A DNA stretch of 64,000 bases from Diphasiastrum complanatum (GCA_029204225.1 MU831920.1:1-64000); one strand, 5' to 3'; numbered from the stretch's first letter, positions 1 to 10,717 are shown. Made by a program: numbers and translations. The notes: generated by a model not told the origin, from the sequence alone.

Positions 1-1478
1 TCATAATTTTTACGGTATTACAAAAGAGAATGTCAATAACAAGTTGATAGTTGTTCTCAAGTTAGATGAGTCTGAAATTATAGAAGGACAAAAAATGGAA
101 AGAGTCAGTCTCAAAGTCATGAATGGAGCACTTTCAAATTCAGAAAACTCAGAAGGCCTCAATTTCAGTGTTCAATCAGATTATGATATCTGGTGGTTGG
201 CAACATTTCGGGTATAGCAGTTCCTTTGCATAATCAATAGGGATAATCATTGTAATGTGGATCTCATTTGGAAATCTTCTCTGTGTTAATATCATGAAGC
301 TAATCACATTTTTGTATTCTCTTTTAGGTGATGAAAGAAGACCATGACATTCTCTCATGGATTTTTAATAGAACGTCATATCTTGCCACCATAAAAAATC
401 ACATGGAGGGAGTTCCTCTCAATATTTCGGGAATTGCACTTTCAACATTGAATGGCATTTAGTAGGAGATCTGGAGACATTAAAATGTATGGTTTTATGA
501 TCCCATGGCGCTAACGTCTAACACTCTTGTTTGAACGGCTATGATGACACAAAAGACATGACAAGGAGTACAAGAATATCAAGAGATCGAGAAGATCCTA
601 ATTGGAAACCTGTACTACCGATTCTTCTTCAGAATGTTCATATTTGTACATTGCATGCGGAGGTGCGTATTATAGAAAAAATAATATATCTTCACATCTT
701 GTTTGTATGGAATTTTGAGGCCAGAGGCAGATGCGAAGGAGGCTATTTCCAGATTAGAGGATGTGTTGTCTAAAGCAGGCTTACATAAAGGCCACGTTAA
801 AATAAAAAAAAGATGACAAGCTATCAGGTAAAACATGAAATATTCCATGCAAGCTGAGCATTGGAGGATCCAAAGCTCGAAGATTTTTATCAAATTATTC
901 TGGCAAACAATCCAGATTCAATACTTGTTTGGAAAGAGATTATTGTAGCAACTCAAGATTTCAAATAAGAAGGTTCTACTCGTATACACAAAGTAGAAGT
1001 TTGGAAAAAATTAGACAACATGGTGAAATACTTGAGAAAAGATAATTTTCAAATACTGATGTACAAATGATACAGAAACCAATCAGTGAATTTGTGGATG
1101 CAGTTCAAAGTGCATGGGGTGTTGATCATATAACACATTATATGGTAAGATTTCGATGTTAAACTACTATAGACAAATATGTACAATCAAATTAGATACT
1201 TTTGGTATTGATTTAGATTATGTTTTTATGACATGCAGCACAAGAAATAGTGGAAGTCTTAGCATATGGTCATCGCAAGGAATGAAAAAATCTCAATGGC
1301 AAGCAAGAGCGGCATTTCATAAAAGTTCACAACATGGCAAGACTAACACAAAGAACAGCTATATACTATAATTTTTCCAATGGTTTTACAGAAGAATCCA
1401 AATCGTCATAATACAAAATCGACGGATTATAGAAAATTTCAAAAAGCATGCAGATTTATACAAGCCAATAGGCAATAG
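1..1478 (+). pseudogene. Transposase-like gene, copy A (3'-terminal part, decayed)
   Basis: This is a broken copy of the transposase-like gene seen more completely at 4721-6463. The window begins inside exon 1, which ends at 211 before a GTATAG donor. Exon 2 starts at 328 after TTTTAG and ends at 1144 before GTAAGA, and exon 3 starts at 1239 after TGCAG. Shared landmarks with copy B are KLDESEI, EWHLxGDL, LHAEVRxIEKIIYLHI and WSSQGM. Several frameshifts and stops interrupt the frame: the stretch holding CLYC in copy B is garbled near 500-540, the frame shifts near 715, and a TAA falls near 1370. The Glu of GMEKSH is Lys here, consistent with loss of function. R1 copy A follows on the opposite strand. 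The homology to copy B is clear; the function as transposase is inferred. Confidence 0.6.
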
Positions 1479-1699
1479 ACACACAATAAATTTTGTATAT
1501 TAAATGAAAATTTTACAAAGTACAATTTAGTAGTATCTACTCTGTTTTCGATACTTTCTCTAATGAAAGTTGCAATTTAGAATCATGCAACTTTCATTAG
1601 ATCTGAGCATGGAATTCACTGGTCCATATCCTAAAATTTTAAGTGCAATACAAAAATTATTCTATGCATCTTATTAAAATTATGTCCTCCAAGAAAATG

Positions 1700-2720
1700 A
1701 GACAGAGCCTTGATTGCCATAATCATTGTCTCACCATGCTGATGAACTTTGAATGGGCAACACTAATCTCATTATTCTTGAAAAACTTTAGATAATGCTC
1801 CAGTGCATGATCTCTTGAAAATTCTCCTACAGAAGAACTCTGCCCTCCTCGACGAATTGCAAAATCATCAGGAAAAATTGTTTTCTGAAATGAAAAAATC
1901 CAAAGTAAGCTCTAGTATATAATCTGACATACCGAATCTACTAGTCCATAATAAGATACAAAACTTACACATTCAGCATTGTCTTTCTTGATTGTTGTCT
2001 CTCCATCAATATTATGTCCACCTCTTGATGTCAATATAGTTGGTGAATAGACAATTGGATTTGAAAACTAAGCTGACTTTGAATTCTGATAAACTCCTCT
2101 TCAGAAGGTAGATCATCTTCTTTATTGTGCATTTCCTCCACAGCCATTTTTAAGCAATCTTTCCCTAAGTAAAGCTCATCATTATGTACATCGTCAACAC
2201 CAAGGAGAAGATCATCAAGCTCTTTGTTCAAAATGCAAAGAGTCTCAGCTTCAATGAAATAAAAAAGATCCGATATATCTAATAATGTCAAAAAAGAATT
2301 ATTATCTATATTATAATTAGGCAATGCGATGAGATTTATCATAAGGAAAAAGGGTGTTGGGAGTTCTACGACCAATAAATGATGCCATGTTTCGTGCAAG
2401 ATCAAAATCTGTACAGTCATCTAACTAACGTTCGTATCAATAAAAACAGTTTCTATATCTACAATCTTCGACTTTTCAGCCTTTGTACCATTGGAAGAAG
2501 CAGCTTTAGAAGTGGAAGGGCCAGCTTCCGAATTGTCAAAAATATTTAACAAAAAACAAAAACAAATGCAGACTAAAGTTCAACAAATCTACATTTTTTA
2601 TTGTGAATTGGACACTCATCTACAAACTTAATATCATTATGTAACTTGGTGAACATTCTGTCAAGCTTAGTTTTATAGCCAAGAATCCCAAGACAATGTG
2701 CACTCGAAAGAGATATCAAG
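1700..2720 (-). pseudogene. R1 unknown gene, copy A (decayed)
   Basis: This minus-strand gene is homologous to R1 copy B at 6583-8020. Matching blocks in gene order are an LDRMFTKL block near 2650, an acidic middle part (2031-2420) with LLLG...NDELYLGKDCL and SEEEF...QSQL, and a C-terminal part near 1700-1890 with DDFAIRRGG and NEISVAHSKF. The frame is lost after the HSKF block, where copy B reads GESLIMAVKALSFYLG. Its tail faces the transposase copy A tail, the same convergent layout as in copy B. I do not recognise the family. Nothing in the visible sequence suggests membrane segments or an enzyme motif. Confidence 0.5.
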
Positions 2721-2939
2721 AAACAGGGTATCGGATCCAAGCGCGTGTAAAAAGATTAGAAAAAAAATGAGATGTAAGGTGCGCTTGAGTGTGATACCAG
2801 ATCAGGTAGTATTGGTTCCAAGAACAAGTAAGTCAACAGAGTGTGAACAGTGGAAAGGGCGCGTTTGAAATCGATATCCGGATAAGAAATGAAAAATTTG
2901 CATCAAAATGTGCATCGAAAATGGCCTATTTATAAAAAA

Positions 2940-3190
2940 AATTTGCACATGTGGAGGAGTTCCAAAGCAACACATGTCTATGCATGATTCGTCAAGAATA
3001 TTCTGTCGTACAAACAATGACTAATCTGACATCTATCACGTGTTCAAATCTGATTTGTGCACATGTCCAGGCCCACGTGGCCTCATAATTGAGTCATAAT
3101 TGTCAGTACGGACAATGCATGTGGACTAGTTAGATGTTGACACATGTCACAACCATTTTTTCACACGTGCAAAAATTTCCTATATATACA
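2940..3190 (+). promoter_or_regulatory. Divergent promoter of element copy B: CACRTG cluster and TATA box
   Basis: Between R1 copy A (minus) and H3-Ulp1 copy B (plus) lie at least seven CACATG/CACGTG cores: near 2945, 2971, 3035, 3059, 3072, 3139 and 3162. A TATATATA box at about 3180-3188 sits about 326 bases before the H3-like ATG at 3507. Copy C has the same order (palindrome cluster, TATA, leader of about 320 bases), so this is probably the element's own promoter. CACGTG cores are usual bHLH/bZIP sites; binding here is inferred. Confidence 0.5.
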
Positions 3191-3506
3191 CCCTCGAAAA
3201 TTTCATTTTTTATTCGCAAAATTTTCGATTTTCACTCCCAATATGACTCTCAAGCACGCTCTCTCATCACAAAATAGTCCGCCTTCTCACCGTGCGCTCG
3301 AGACTGATACCGTTGTGATTTCAATATCGCTTTCGAGCGTGGATCTCTTTCCTTCACATATTTTCTATCTATCTTGTGCTCGAATGAGAAATTCAGTTCT
3401 AGTATCGATCTCAAGCGCCTTCTGATCACAAATTTTTTTGTTTTCATTCTTTGCGTTTGGGTTCAAACTTTTTTTTTCTAATTTACTTTTTTTAATTTTT
3501 AGAATG

Positions 3507-4617
3507 ATGGCTAGGACCAAATCCATTGCCCGTGCCATAACCACTATACAACCATCCCATGCTCGTGTTCTCCCTGGCACTGGTCGTAGACGTGGCAGAA
3601 AGCAGGTCTAGTTGAGAAAGATTAGAAGACTCCAGAGATCAACTCCCTAGAGCTCCTTTCGCTCGATCTGTCAGGAATGTCACTCTGTCACTTGGGCTAG
3701 ATGTTCGTGTTGCCATGACAGCCATGCAGGCCTTACAGGGTGCTACAGAAGACTTTATGGCCTAGTTTTTTGAGAATACCTATCTTTTGGTCGTGCATGG
3801 TAAGCGTGTCACCATCAAGCCAAGATATTTCATCATTCTCAGAAGTCTTCGGGACCGTTATTCTAATCTGTATGTGGATAACGCCAGCACTTCCAGAGAC
3901 CTACCTCTAGATAGAACAAACTTGCTGACTACCTCTAGGAGGAAAAGGAAGCAGCTTGTTCTCAAGAAAGCTGGATCTCGAAAGCCAGCTACTTCTCTTC
4001 CTCCTAGAATTATCCCTGCCAATAGATCCCGCATTGTCTTGAGCTCTGAATCAGATGCTGGAGAATCTGATTTAGACCGAGAATCACCCTCTCCTCCTCA
4101 TGTTATTTGTCCAACTCCTCGGAAGATTTCTTCACCAAAAGTGATGATTACCCAAGAGGAGCTCAACAAAAAATAACCAAGAAATCTGTAAATATTGTAT
4201 CTACTTCTCTTTCTGCTCCTATACATAATCTTTTTGTTAGAATTCCATACGAACTGTGCAAGTTTATTTTAATTCCGACCTTTATAACCAGTACGAGGCT
4301 TACTTAGCTAATAAAATTGATCTTCTCGGCAATTATGTTGATTTCTTTCTTCCATATTCATATAAAAGCTTTAGATTAGATCCCTAATTTTGTGCCAAGC
4401 TGGTAGATAAAACATCAAAAATTACAGATGTAATAGTAGAAGCCGGAGGATCCTTTTTGCAAAATAGTATTAGTTTCAATTCTCATGGCGTAGTTTTTGT
4501 TGTTAGTCCATTTTTTATGGGAGCAATGAAGGCAAAAGAAGCCGATTTTGATAAGGCTGTATATTTCATCGAATGTAGTCCAGTGGCAAAATTTTATTTG
4601 ATTCCATATGAGAATAA
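3507..4617 (+). pseudogene. Histone H3-like / Ulp1 fusion gene, copy B (first exon only, broken)
   Basis: The conceptual product begins MARTKSIAR, keeping the ARTK start of histone H3. It then shows H3-like LRKIRRLQRST, RAPFARSVRN, FFENTYLLVVHGKRVTI and LRDRY segments. A basic, serine-rich linker follows (to about 4176), then a stretch ending YLIPYENK, which matches the start of the Ulp1 protease domain in copy C. The frame is broken by a TAG after GRRRGRKQV, a shift after LQRSTP, a TAG before FFENTY and a TAA after SFRLDP. The exon ends at 4617 before GTAAGG, the same phase and place as in copy C. The next exon (4721), however, is transposase, so the protease His and Cys exons are missing. 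Histone homology is firm; this copy cannot make an intact protein. Confidence 0.7.
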
Positions 4618-4720
4618 GTAAGGATTGCTCGTTTGTTTTTGTTGCTTTAATTTGGATTGTTGCAATCAACATTGCTTTAATAAGTAAGGATTGCTTTAAT
4701 TTTTAGTTTGATTGTTGCAG

Positions 4721-6463
4721 TTGGCATTGGAGCCTGAACATTTTGCAGGTATTAGTAGGGAAGCATATGCAACAATATTTAAACTAATTAGAGAAGCTTT
4801 TAAGCAAGTTCAAATTAGAAAAGTCCCAATCCCTAGGACATATCACTTGAAGAAAGAGAGGGATACATTAAACATAGGTATGCATAAGATCACTGGAACT
4901 CCATTTCATATTGAGGAGGTGTATGAAGCTGATGGAAGATCGATATTCTATAATTCATCAAACAATTTATTTGTTGATCTAAATTACTTGCTGAGATACA
5001 TCGTCACATTCTATTATATAACCTATGAAAAGGTGAATGGCAAAATAATCATAGTACTTAAGTTAGATGAGTCAGAAATTGTGAAAGGGCAGAAGACAGA
5101 AAGGGTTAATATAACTCTCATGAATGGTGCTCTATCACAAACAGAGAACCAAGAATATTTCAAATTCAGTGTCCAGTTTGAAACTGATAGATGGTGGTTG
5201 GCAGTGTTTCAGATAACTAGCCTCATTATTACATTACATTCATTGAATAGTATTAATACATTGTAAACTAAGTATGATTAATTCTTTGAACAGGTGCTGA
5301 AAGAGGATCATGATATATTATCATCATCATCTTATCCTAGGATCATCAAGGACCATATGGATGGAGGACTTCTCAATGTTCCAGGAGTTGGAGACTTCAA
5401 TGTTGAATGGCACTTAGCAGGTGATTTGAAAACATTGAAATGTATGTATAATGTCTCTCACGGTGCTACATCAAAACACCCTTGTTTGTACTGCACGAAA
5501 ATGGCAAAAGATGTAACTAGGAGTACAAGAATTACTAGAGAATATGCAGATCCAAACTGGAAGCCTGTGCTGCCTATCCCCTTAAAAAATGTGCATGTTT
5601 GCATTCTTCATGCAGAAGTTAGATTAATAGAAAAGATCATTTATCTTCATATAGTTTTTGCTTGAAATACTAAGCTAGCATCATTAGCAAAGGAAGCTAT
5701 CTCTCGATTAGAAGATGTTTTATCAAAAGAAGGACTCCATAAAGGACATGTCAAAATTCAAAAAGATGAAAAACTTTCAAGAAAGAATGGGAACATGTCA
5801 ACTAAGCCAAGCATAGGAGGAGCAAAAGCACGTCGTCTTCTATCAAATCATACTGGTAAGGCTTCTAATATTCAATACTCAGCCTGGACAGATATTATTG
5901 CTGCCACTCAGGACTTCGAGAAAGATGGCAAAACCAGAGTACTAAAAGTTGATGTATGGAAAAAGCTTGATAGTATGATTGCTATTTTAAGAAAAGAAAA
6001 ATACTCTGATATTGATAAGAAAGTTGTCCAAAGGACTTGTGTCAAATTTGTTAATGCCAGATCAAAAGCATGGGGAGAAGATCACATCACTCATTACATG
6101 GTTAGTATAAAATTTTCAAAATGCTTTCAAATTTTCATATATATGTAGATCCAAACATAAGACTAACATTATGATTTTGACATATGCAGCACATACTAAA
6201 AGATCATACAACATTTTTTGCAAATACATATGGAAGCTTGAGTGTATGGTCATCACAAGGGATGGAGAAGTCACACTGGCAAGCACGAGCAGCATTTCAT
6301 CAAGATACGCAACATGGAGGAACCAATGAAAAATGAAACTACATTTGTCAATTGTTTCAGTGGTTCTACTGCAGAGTTCAGATTCGACATATAACAAAGT
6401 CCACACAATACAACAAATTTAGAAAAGCATGCAAGTTCATACAGGAAGAGAAAATTAGATGAT
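4721..6463 (+). pseudogene. Transposase-like gene, copy B (DDE-type candidate)
   Basis: Three exons are visible: 4721-5212, 5294-6100 and 6190-6463. Candidate acidic catalytic residues are Asp in KLDESEIVKG (exon 1), Asp in EWHLAGDLKTL and Glu in SSQGMEKSHW (exon 3), an order expected of a DDE transposase. A CLYC pair follows the second Asp and an ILHAEVRLIEKI helix comes later. I assign no superfamily. Defects are a TGA at 5663-5665, where copy A has TGG, and a TGA in exon 3 after TNEK. The exon 1 donor also reads AT where copy A has GT. Upstream it is fused through an intron-like spacer to H3-Ulp1 copy B, so the true 5' end is probably lost. Conservation of exon borders with copy A supports a real gene family; the transposase role is inference. 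Confidence 0.6.
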
Positions 6464-6582
6464 TGCTAAGTAGAAGATCATCATGACATGTTCAGAATTG
6501 CTTTGCAAATTCATTGAACAAGAGAGGAGAAATATTCAATGTGAATGTATTGATTGTATTATACCAAAATACAAAGTGTCAA

Positions 6583-8020
6583 CTATTCATCATCAGATCT
6601 TGTATCAGATTCTATGGTAGTATTGTCATGAAGAAATTCTCTGCTAGCGTATGCATCTAATAGATGTGCATTATCCTTATTTCCACTAAGCTCAATATAA
6701 GTGGAATACAATGAATAATGGGAGCTCCTTAAAGGAATATTCCCATCAGTAAAGCCTAAAATGTTCAAAACATAAGATCTTTTGACAAAAATGATCTTAT
6801 TTGTCTTAACAAATTTATGTCTTCCTAGATAAAATGATAAAGCTTTAACTGCCATTATAAGACTCTCCCCAACTGGGCTCAACTTGGAATGAGCAATACA
6901 TATCTCATTCTTCAAGAAATGGCCTAAGATAGTGGCCCAGTCCACTATCCCTCTGGAACGAGGATGCGTGTTGTTTGAAACCACCTCGTCTCGCAGCAAA
7001 ATCATCTATTATGAGAGCATCCTACAATAGGAAATATGTTAGCAAAAACACATTCAGTGATTGAAAACATTCAAATGCAAGGAAGATTAAACATTTACAC
7101 ATTCTTCATCATCAGCAGCAACCAGATCAAGATGATCAATATAATGACCACGTACTAAAGTGGAATAATCAGTGAAGTGCATTAATGATGGACGAGGGAA
7201 GTCCATCTGGGATTGAAATGCCGTGATTTCTTCATTGGATGGTCTGTCTCGTCCATCCTCAGCTATATTTGATAAAATCTTATTCAGGCATTCTTCACCG
7301 ATCAATATTGTGCCGGATAATAAACATAGAACCTCGTCTTCACGATAGTCAAAAAATTTACATAAATCAGCAGTAGTAAAATATACATCGTCATTAATAT
7401 AATATACAGACAAATTGAAAAGACATTTCGAATCCTCCATAGATTTGGATTCATCATCAGATGTATTTTGGCCAATGAAAGAATTCCGGAGAACATCAGT
7501 ATTTACATCAATGAAGTCACTTTCTTTATCAGGAGTGCCGATAAGAAAGTGACTGATATCCTTAATGACTGACTGAACTGAAGAGGGTGCAAAAGGAGGG
7601 TCAGCAACAGGAACTTCATCATTATCTGGGATCTGAACTAACAGAAAAAGTACGAAACCACTATGATATTCAAGCAATCGACATTTCTTGTTGCAATACG
7701 GACACATTGAACTACTTTTGAACTACAAACAATTTGGTGAACATTCTATCCAGTCTATGTCTAAAAGCTGGGAAGAAATGAACAAGATCAGTATAATGCA
7801 TGTACTGGAGGGGACCTATGGAGAAAACAAGCTTGCTAAGTATATCTCTGAATCTGACATAGTGTTCATAAAATACGTCAGAATTTGGTTGTGCAGTCCT
7901 GAAAACATGTAGATATGGCCTGAATAGACTATGGAAGTAGTCTAGATTTTCAGTAATCCCAAATTCACTCAAAAATGAACTCAAGCCTGATTCTTGTGAG
8001 GATGACGAGGAAGAGGCCAT
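6583..8020 (-). pseudogene. R1 unknown gene, copy B
   Basis: The start is taken at the ATG at 8020, giving MASSSSSSQESG and then a helical-looking N-terminal part with LFRPYLHVF, VRFRDILSKL and LDRMFTKLF. The middle part (7087-7660) is acidic and has DDVYFTTADLCKFFDY and EECLNKIL. The C-terminal part (6583-7015) has DDFAARRGG, NEICIAHSKL, GESLIMAVKALSFYLG and an acidic end. An intron near 7010-7087 is likely. The frame shifts near 7710 (after VVQK) and near 6930 (between GHYL and FLKNEI), so this copy is probably dead. Copy A shares all three parts. The gene converges on the transposase and diverges from H3-Ulp1. I do not recognise the family; an accessory transposition protein is only a guess from context. 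Confidence 0.5.
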
Positions 8021-8029
8021 GGCAGTAAC

Positions 8030-8771
8030 GTGAATATCGCACTTGTGCACGCGGGAGAACTGAACCAAAACTAACTATCAAAATGGCGCAGAAGATGGAT
8101 ATGTACGGCAGACAGATATAGAATATCGCACTTGTGCATGAGTAGGTATAGTTGCAAGCAAACAGACAGCAATGAACGCGCACAAAAGCAATATGTTGCG
8201 AATTTTGAGAACGGAAAAGGTAAAAAATTAATCTATTTGTGAGATGACACTTGCACACATCACACATGTGAAATGACACCTGGACACGTGTCGCATGTTC
8301 ATTCGATTGCTCAAAAACACGTGTCGCTCTCGCATTCGATCATACAAACTCCACACGTGTAATGTGACAGGATGACACGTGTTGCTCTCGCATTTGTCCA
8401 TACAACGTCCACACATGTGACAGGACGTTCTTTCGCACGTGCGAACCCTGTTATAAAATCACAAATTTCGATGGATTTTTTCACTTTTTTTTTTTCGCTC
8501 CGCATATCACATTTGTGCGCGCCCTTCACAATTGAAATTTCTCCTACTACCTTCCATGCGCACAGGTCCGATACGTCTGCCTACATGTCATCCCATATCG
8601 CACTTGTGCGTCTTTCCTTAAATCTAATCGTTCTCTCTGATATTCGGCTCGCACAGATCCGATATACCGTACATTCTGTCCGTACATAGCGGTCCTCTAT
8701 GAGTTCTTTATCATCCCTCCCTTCTCATCCTAACCTTCACGCACAAGTCCGCTATCACATAGTACACGCCC
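8030..8771 (+). promoter_or_regulatory. Divergent promoter of element copy C with CACGTG array, TATA box and iterated GCACTTGTGC motif
   Basis: Palindromic cores occur at 8263-8270, 8283-8292, 8317-8324, 8353-8360, 8375-8382, 8411-8418 and 8434-8443. TATAAAA lies at about 8452-8458, some 320 bases before the ATG at 8772. The motif ATATCGCACTTGTGC or close variants recurs at 8034, 8123, 8504 and 8595, with a reversed GCACAAGT near 8741. The region separates R1 copy B from H3-Ulp1 copy C and probably drives both. Transposase or bHLH/bZIP binding is inferred from the arrangement only. Confidence 0.5.
8315..8430. repeat. Two tandem units of about 58 bases, each with two CACRTG palindromes
   Basis: The first unit runs from about 8315 to 8373 and the second from about 8374 to 8430. 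Both contain ACACGTGT, then GCTCTCGCATT, then CATACAA, then a second CACACGTG or CACACATG core and GTGACAGGA. The copies differ at several bases, so the duplication is not recent. Confidence 0.6.
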
Positions 8772-10673
8772 ATGGATAGGAGAAAGCAGACAAGGAGAGA
8801 CTTCTTCTCTCCTGGCTCATCCTCATCTCCTGCGGTTGCCATCACACCACCTGCTAGACCTAGAGCGCGCAACCGCAGCAGGTGGCTCTCTGAGATACAC
8901 AAGTATCAGAGGTCAACAACTCTGTTGATCCCAAGAGCTCCATTCTACCATGTTGTCTGGAACATAACAAGAAATGATCTCGGACAGCACGTTAGATTTA
9001 CACCGAGTGCTCTTCAGTGCTTTCAAGAGGCTGTTGAAGACTATATTAGTCTTTTTTTTGAGGATTCTTTTTTGCTTGCCATCCATACCAAGAGGGTTAC
9101 CATAATGCCCAAGGATTTTCAGCTTCTAATGAGAATGAGGGATAGGTACTATAGGTTACATGTATCTCAGCCTGCTGCTCCTAGACCAACTCCTGTAGAT
9201 AGGACTAATCTTCCTACGAAGCATCCTAGGAAGCAGACAGCCCCCAAGCATGCTCCTAAGAAAGTGAAGCCTAACCCTTCAGATTCTGTAAAGCCTATCC
9301 TAGAATCCATTGTAGATAACGTTGTTGTTGATAATGTTGTAAATATAGCTACCTCTGTTTTGGGTACTCCTATAATTGTGGTAGATATTACACATCCACC
9401 TCCTCCTCCTCCTCCCAATTTTTATACATATATAGATGCGGATGATTATCTTAAATTTGAGAAGTACATATCGGATGCTATAGATACAATTGGTACTCTT
9501 TTTTGTTTTAGACTACATAAACTTGATTTTAGTATTAGTTTTAGAGTTCTAGATTGTCTGGATCTCAAAGACAGACGGGCTTCTATCAGTGATCTTGTGA
9601 TAGAGTCCAGGCTTACATTCTTGCAATATGACATTGCAAGAGATTCATCAAATGAGTTGCTGGTGCAGAGTAACTTCTTGCTTCAGGCCTTCAAGGAAAA
9701 CAATGACACATTGTCACAGTGTCTGACAAGTGGACTCACACCAGCAACAAATTATCTACTCATACCTTATCATACGAAGTAAGTTATATTAAATGCTTCT
9801 TGCTGTTTTATGCATTAACATTGGCATTGTCAATGAAAATAGTTCTCATAATTGCAACTAAAGAAATTTCAATTTTATTTTGTAGTGACCACTGGAGTTT
9901 AAACCTGATATCTATTAAGAGATCTGTAAATAATATTATTAAATATTTTTGTATCAAGATGAATTCGACGAGAAATACGCATAAGGATGTAGATATATAC
10001 ATTCCATATCTAAGTAAATATATTCCTACAGACGTTCCCCATTCTGTGGACTAGCAGATCGTCAGCTTGGAGGTAAACACTGTCTTTCTTAATAGCATTT
10101 TGAAATCAGTATTCTAATGAAATATTTTCAATCTAATTCATTCTGTTTCATAATTGATTTCTTGTGTGCTGGATTATTTTGCAGTCACCCCAACAGAATG
10201 ATTCATTCAGTTGTGGGTGGTACACATTGTACAATGCCAAGTTGTTTTTTGAGTGGTTCAACCTTCAACAAGATGTTGATATTTCTAAGGTAATAAATTC
10301 TGTTTATTTTTATTTTGGAATCATGATTAGTTTTCTATTCTGGTGATGTTATTGGCCATTACTAATACATGAATGTTCTATTTTGCACTTTACACTTCCT
10401 GAGTACACATCAAGCCAGGTGTACAGATTTAGACAAGAAATTATCCTGGGTATACTGGCTAGTGCAAGGCTTCAGCCTCCCGTTATTGATGATGGTGCAA
10501 AGGATGATGTAGTTGTACTTAAGATCGAAAAAAATATAGATAGCATAGAACAAAAATACATGTATAGACTTCATAGAAAAATATACATTGATATATCAGA
10601 TGCTGCTCCAGTTTATGAATTTGGGAGCACAAAATACATGTATAGATGCCCAACTTGGGCTTTCATTTATTGA
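8772..10673 (+). pseudogene. Histone H3-like domain fused to Ulp1-type cysteine protease, copy C (nearly complete)
   Basis: Exon 1 (8772-9778) encodes a 336-residue open frame. Residues 1-10 (MDRRKQTRRD) echo the H3 tail start. Residues 40-128 are a histone fold with SEIHKYQRST, VRFTPSALQCFQEA, LFFEDSFLLAIH and KRVTIMPKDFQL, the last differing from H3 at one position. A basic linker (130-170), a Val-rich stretch, a proline run (209-215) and a new domain follow. The protease runs through YLLIPYHTNDHWSL (catalytic His; exon 2 from 9886, ending about 10072) and SPQQNDSFSCGWY (oxyanion Gln, catalytic Cys; exon 3, 10195-10289). Exon 4 runs to the TGA at 10671-10673. Defects: a TAG in exon 2 at about 10052, the expected Asp replaced in CIKMNS, and the exon 4 acceptor reads AC. 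Likely nuclear; the combined function is unknown. Confidence 0.75.
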
Positions 10674-10717
10674 ATGAAAGAGTGTATACACAAATTTTTA
10701 CTAAAGTTTATTTGAAA

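Noticed and set aside
8772-9165. Host histone H3 or CENH3 gene
   Set aside because: The fold continues in the same open exon into a linker and the protease domain, and it repeats in element context. A host H3 gene would stop after the fold.
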